From Pseudomonas frederiksbergensis (GTDB taxonomy: Bacteria > Pseudomonadota > Gammaproteobacteria > Pseudomonadales > Pseudomonadaceae), in assembly GCF_003732665.1 (NCBI RefSeq), contig NZ_MOBP01000008.1:1-64000 (forward strand): DNA of 64,000 nucleotides. Reading direction: 5' to 3'. A program made the position numbers and the translations under genes. Each line of letters opens with the position of its first letter. The first letter of the stretch is position 1. The notes beneath the pieces are model-generated. The model did not search any database and was not told the DNA's origin. It was given only the letters and a program-made list of their open reading frames with translations. This document shows, piece after piece, positions 61,885-64,000 of the stretch.

Positions 61885-63426
61885 TCAGGGGGTGACAGCA
61901 ATGGGTTTGTAGGGCGCCACCAGATAGAAGCGTTGGTCAGGCAGTTCCACGGTGACGATATGCGCGCCGCTCAGGCCCAGGCGGCGACCGGGGCCGAAGC
62001 TGATCAGTGGGGTCAATCCGGTGGCGAAATCGTGCAAGCCTTCGAGGGCGTTGATGAGCTTTTCTCGACTGGCATCGCGCCCGGCCTGCTTCATGCCTTC
62101 GCTCAACAGCAGCATCGAACTGAACGCGCCCACTTGCAGCACCGCATGTTCACCGCCCAGGCCCTGATGTTCGCGTAACAGCGTCAGGGCCGTGCGCCCG
62201 GACGGCGTCCAGTCGCTGGGCACGAACGGATAAGCGAGGAATACCCGCCGGGAAAAGCCGCTGGGCATCTGCAGCAAATCCCCCGCCACCTGGTTCGACG
62301 CCGCGAAGAGGTAAGGCACTTGCCCCGCGTTCTGCAGGCGCTCGGCCAAGCGACTGAAGCCGCCGCCACTGCCCAGGTAAAACACCGAGCGTGAGCCCAG
62401 CGGTAAGGGGTCCTGGGACGAGTTGTAGGTTTGCAGGCGCACGTGCTGCCAGGCGTGATCCTGCAAATATTGTTCGAGATTTTGCGCCGCCAGGCGTTGG
62501 CCGGGATCATCCGGGTAGGCGATCAGCGTCGGCCCCTGGCGCACCCGCAGGCTGTCGCTGGCGTAGTCGGCCAGGGCGATCAGTTGCTCGCGCAGGCCGG
62601 GCAGCGGTTCGAAAATCTGCCGACTGGCCGGGGCCGTGCCTTGCAGCGACAGCGGCCCGATCAGCGGCACACCGGCCCGTTCAAGGCGTGCGGCCAGTTC
62701 CGAATCCAGCGCCGGGACCAACGGCGCGATCAGGGCGAACACCTGTTCCTGCTCAATCAATTGCTCGAGCGCCTGTTCGGCGCTGATGCGGTCCGGGCCG
62801 GGGTCAAGAATCGTCAGGCGCAGCGAGCGACCGTGAATTCCGCCCGCCTCATTGATCCGTGCCACGCTGCCCTTGAGCACCGCCGCCACCGTCGCGCCCT
62901 CCTCGCTCAAGGGTCCGCTGCTCGGCAACAAGGTGCCCAGGTGCAGACTGTCGGCGTTCAGGCCCGGATCGCGGTCATCGGCCAGGCGCTTGAGGTAGGC
63001 GCTGAGGTTGCGCTGATCGTTCATCGACAGCACGAACCGGGGCATGGCCGGGTCGAGCCGATTGTTGCCGGGGTCGCGCCCTTCCTGGATCGCTCGCGCC
63101 AGGCTGCCGTCGGTGTAGGCCGGGTAATCGCGGCCGTTGATCTGCTGCTGACCATAGGTGCTGCTGAGCCGCGACCAGCTCAAATCCGGCGGTCGCACTC
63201 CGCCTTCCGCCCGACCCTGGCCGTCGGCGCCGTGGCAATTGGCGCACGGCAGGCTGCTGGCGGGCAGCAGAATGTCCGCCGCGCCGACCCGCGCCATGAC
63301 AGGCGCGCCGTTATCCGACAGCCCCTCGCGGTACAGCCGTTTGCCGGCGCTTTCGCTGGGGGTCAGGGGCAACGCGCTGGCGCTCAGGCTAACGCTGGCG
63401 AGAAGGATCAGCAGGACAATGTTCAT
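61885..63426 (-). CDS. Cytochrome c fused to a periplasmic ligand-binding protein
   Basis: 513 residues, signal peptide about 1-18. A cytochrome c domain (about 25-140) has CANCHGADGQ (Cys61, Cys64, His65) and probably Met in AMPRFVLSM as ligand. From about 150 to the end it is a type I periplasmic-binding fold of the branched-chain amino-acid receptor family (LGTLLPSSGPLSEEGATVAAVLKGSVARINEAGGIHGRSL in outline, with LTILDPGPD). The fusion suggests that a small molecule alters electron flow, or that the binding fold has become a docking domain. Its partners are SCO1 upstream and parvulin downstream. Confidence 0.8.
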   Translation of the reverse strand: MNIVLLILLASVSLSASALPLTPSESAGKRLYREGLSDNGAPVMARVGAADILLPASSLPCANCHGADGQGRAEGGVRPPDLSWSRLSSTYGQQQINGRDYPAYTDGSLARAIQEGRDPGNNRLDPAMPRFVLSMNDQRNLSAYLKRLADDRDPGLNADSLHLGTLLPSSGPLSEEGATVAAVLKGSVARINEAGGIHGRSLRLTILDPGPDRISAEQALEQLIEQEQVFALIAPLVPALDSELAARLERAGVPLIGPLSLQGTAPASRQIFEPLPGLREQLIALADYASDSLRVRQGPTLIAYPDDPGQRLAAQNLEQYLQDHAWQHVRLQTYNSSQDPLPLGSRSVFYLGSGGGFSRLAERLQNAGQVPYLFAASNQVAGDLLQMPSGFSRRVFLAYPFVPSDWTPSGRTALTLLREHQGLGGEHAVLQVGAFSSMLLLSEGMKQAGRDASREKLINALEGLHDFATGLTPLISFGPGRRLGLSGAHIVTVELPDQRFYLVAPYKPIAVTP

Positions 63427-63435
63427 GGCCGGGAC

Positions 63436-64000
63436 TCAGCGCCCGACCACGGGCATGGTCAGCAACTGCAAGCGCTGGGCAATGGCGGCGGCCGGGGCAT
63501 CGGGGCGGATCTTGCTCCAGCGTTTGTTGGCCACGTCGCCGACGATCAGTTGCGTGGAATGTTGCTCGGGGGTCGGCACGATCTGGCCGATGCGACCCAG
63601 GACCAGGTCCATCTGCGCCTTGTCGCCGGTTAAAAAAAGCCAGTGGGGGCCATCGACGCCCTGCTTCAAGGTGTAAGCCTTGAGGACCGCCGGGGTGTCC
63701 CGCAGCGGATCACTGGTAAGGGAAATGAAGGTGATGCCGTCGGCCTTGTCGCCCAACACTTCGCGAACTTCCTTGAGCTTGCGGGTGATCAACGGGCAGG
63801 CATCGTTGCAACTGGTGAAAATCACGTTGAGCAGCACCACACGGTTTTGCAGGGCATCGCTGTAGAAGCGCAGGGTGTTGCCGTTCTGGTCCTGCAACGG
63901 CGTGTCGGTGAACCAGGTCTTGGCGTCGTGGGTGCCGCTGGCCGGTTGCGCGACGCCAGCCACTGGCGGCGCTGCATGCCCTTCGTGGGCAAACGCCATC
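63436..64000 (-). CDS. SCO1/SenC copper chaperone, 5' end outside the window
   Basis: At least 187 residues; the frame is still open at the window edge, and MAFAHEG looks like the end of a signal peptide, so the true start is probably upstream. The domain has VVLLNVIFTSCNDACPLITR with the CxxxC copper site, ISLTSDPLRDTPAVLKAY, and a His in EQHSTQLIVGD as third ligand. It is a stand-alone relative of the SCO domain at 37475-38494. It is likely to serve a copper oxidase encoded just beyond the right edge. Confidence 0.85.
   Translation of the reverse strand, partial: MAFAHEGHAAPPVAGVAQPASGTHDAKTWFTDTPLQDQNGNTLRFYSDALQNRVVLLNVIFTSCNDACPLITRKLKEVREVLGDKADGITFISLTSDPLRDTPAVLKAYTLKQGVDGPHWLFLTGDKAQMDLVLGRIGQIVPTPEQHSTQLIVGDVANKRWSKIRPDAPAAAIAQRLQLLTMPVVGR

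Overview
The window reads as chromosomal DNA of a Pseudomonas, most likely of the fluorescens/putida group. This rests on the GC-rich coding sequence, on abundant REP elements of the type found in those genomes (GTGGGAGCGGGCTTGCTCGCGAA and TGTGGCGAGGGAGCTTGCTCCC families), and on the kinds of proteins encoded. No rRNA, tRNA, phage or CRISPR array was seen.

Layout. (1) 1-3.4 kb is an AT-rich patch of small orphan immunity-type genes (Imm50, a frameshifted Imm22, SMI1/KNR4, and three unrecognised ones) separated by copies of a palindromic repeat; it looks like the decayed tail of a polymorphic-toxin locus. (2) 3.8-9.2 kb, minus strand: an exported two-repeat protein, two small proteins, and a lipoprotein-linked ABC export module (ATPase, FtsX permease, CrtC/AttH-like lipoprotein). 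(3) 9.4-12.1 kb: a beta-propeller protein and a membrane sulfatase-superfamily enzyme. (4) 12.5-31.5 kb, plus strand: a full Wzx/Wzy-type exopolysaccharide cluster that makes UDP-glucuronate and probably UDP-galacturonate. It has initiating transferase, export and chain-length proteins, glycosyltransferases, polymerase, flippase, deacetylases, a secreted glycosidase-like protein and acyltransferase-like proteins. (5) 31.7-34.4 kb: a HigBA-type toxin-antitoxin pair, a methyltransferase and two small proteins. (6) 34.5-43.0 kb, minus strand: a sigma-54 response regulator, two similar sensor kinases, a SCO1-cytochrome c fusion and a large multicopper oxidase, an arrangement that recalls the MnxS1/MnxS2/MnxR manganese-oxidation control of P. 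putida GB-1. (7) 44.2-49.9 kb, plus strand: two paralogous secreted proteins of unknown family, then curli subunits csgB and an oversized csgA. (8) 49.9-50.7 kb: a tandem REP array. (9) 50.9-60.7 kb, minus strand: one long run from a receiver-only protein through a GspE ATPase, PilM/N/O/P-like proteins, a secretin and three pseudopilins straight into csgE, csgF and csgG. (10) 60.9-64.0 kb, minus strand: a parvulin, a cytochrome c/periplasmic-binding fusion and a SCO1 protein cut by the window edge.

How it fits together. Sections 6 to 9 look like one regulated programme. Good -24/-12 (sigma-54) promoters lie before the multicopper oxidase, before the unknown/curli operon and before the pilus-like operon. 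CCCC-N6-GGGG palindromes sit about 75-120 bp upstream of each, and another lies just before the second sensor kinase. The csgE gene is joined to the last pseudopilin by a 4-base overlap. My inference is that the encoded NtrC-type regulator switches on an extracellular amyloid, a pilus-like secretion machine and a copper oxidase together, perhaps for metal oxidation in a biofilm matrix. That link, and any role in manganese oxidation, is not shown by the sequence alone.
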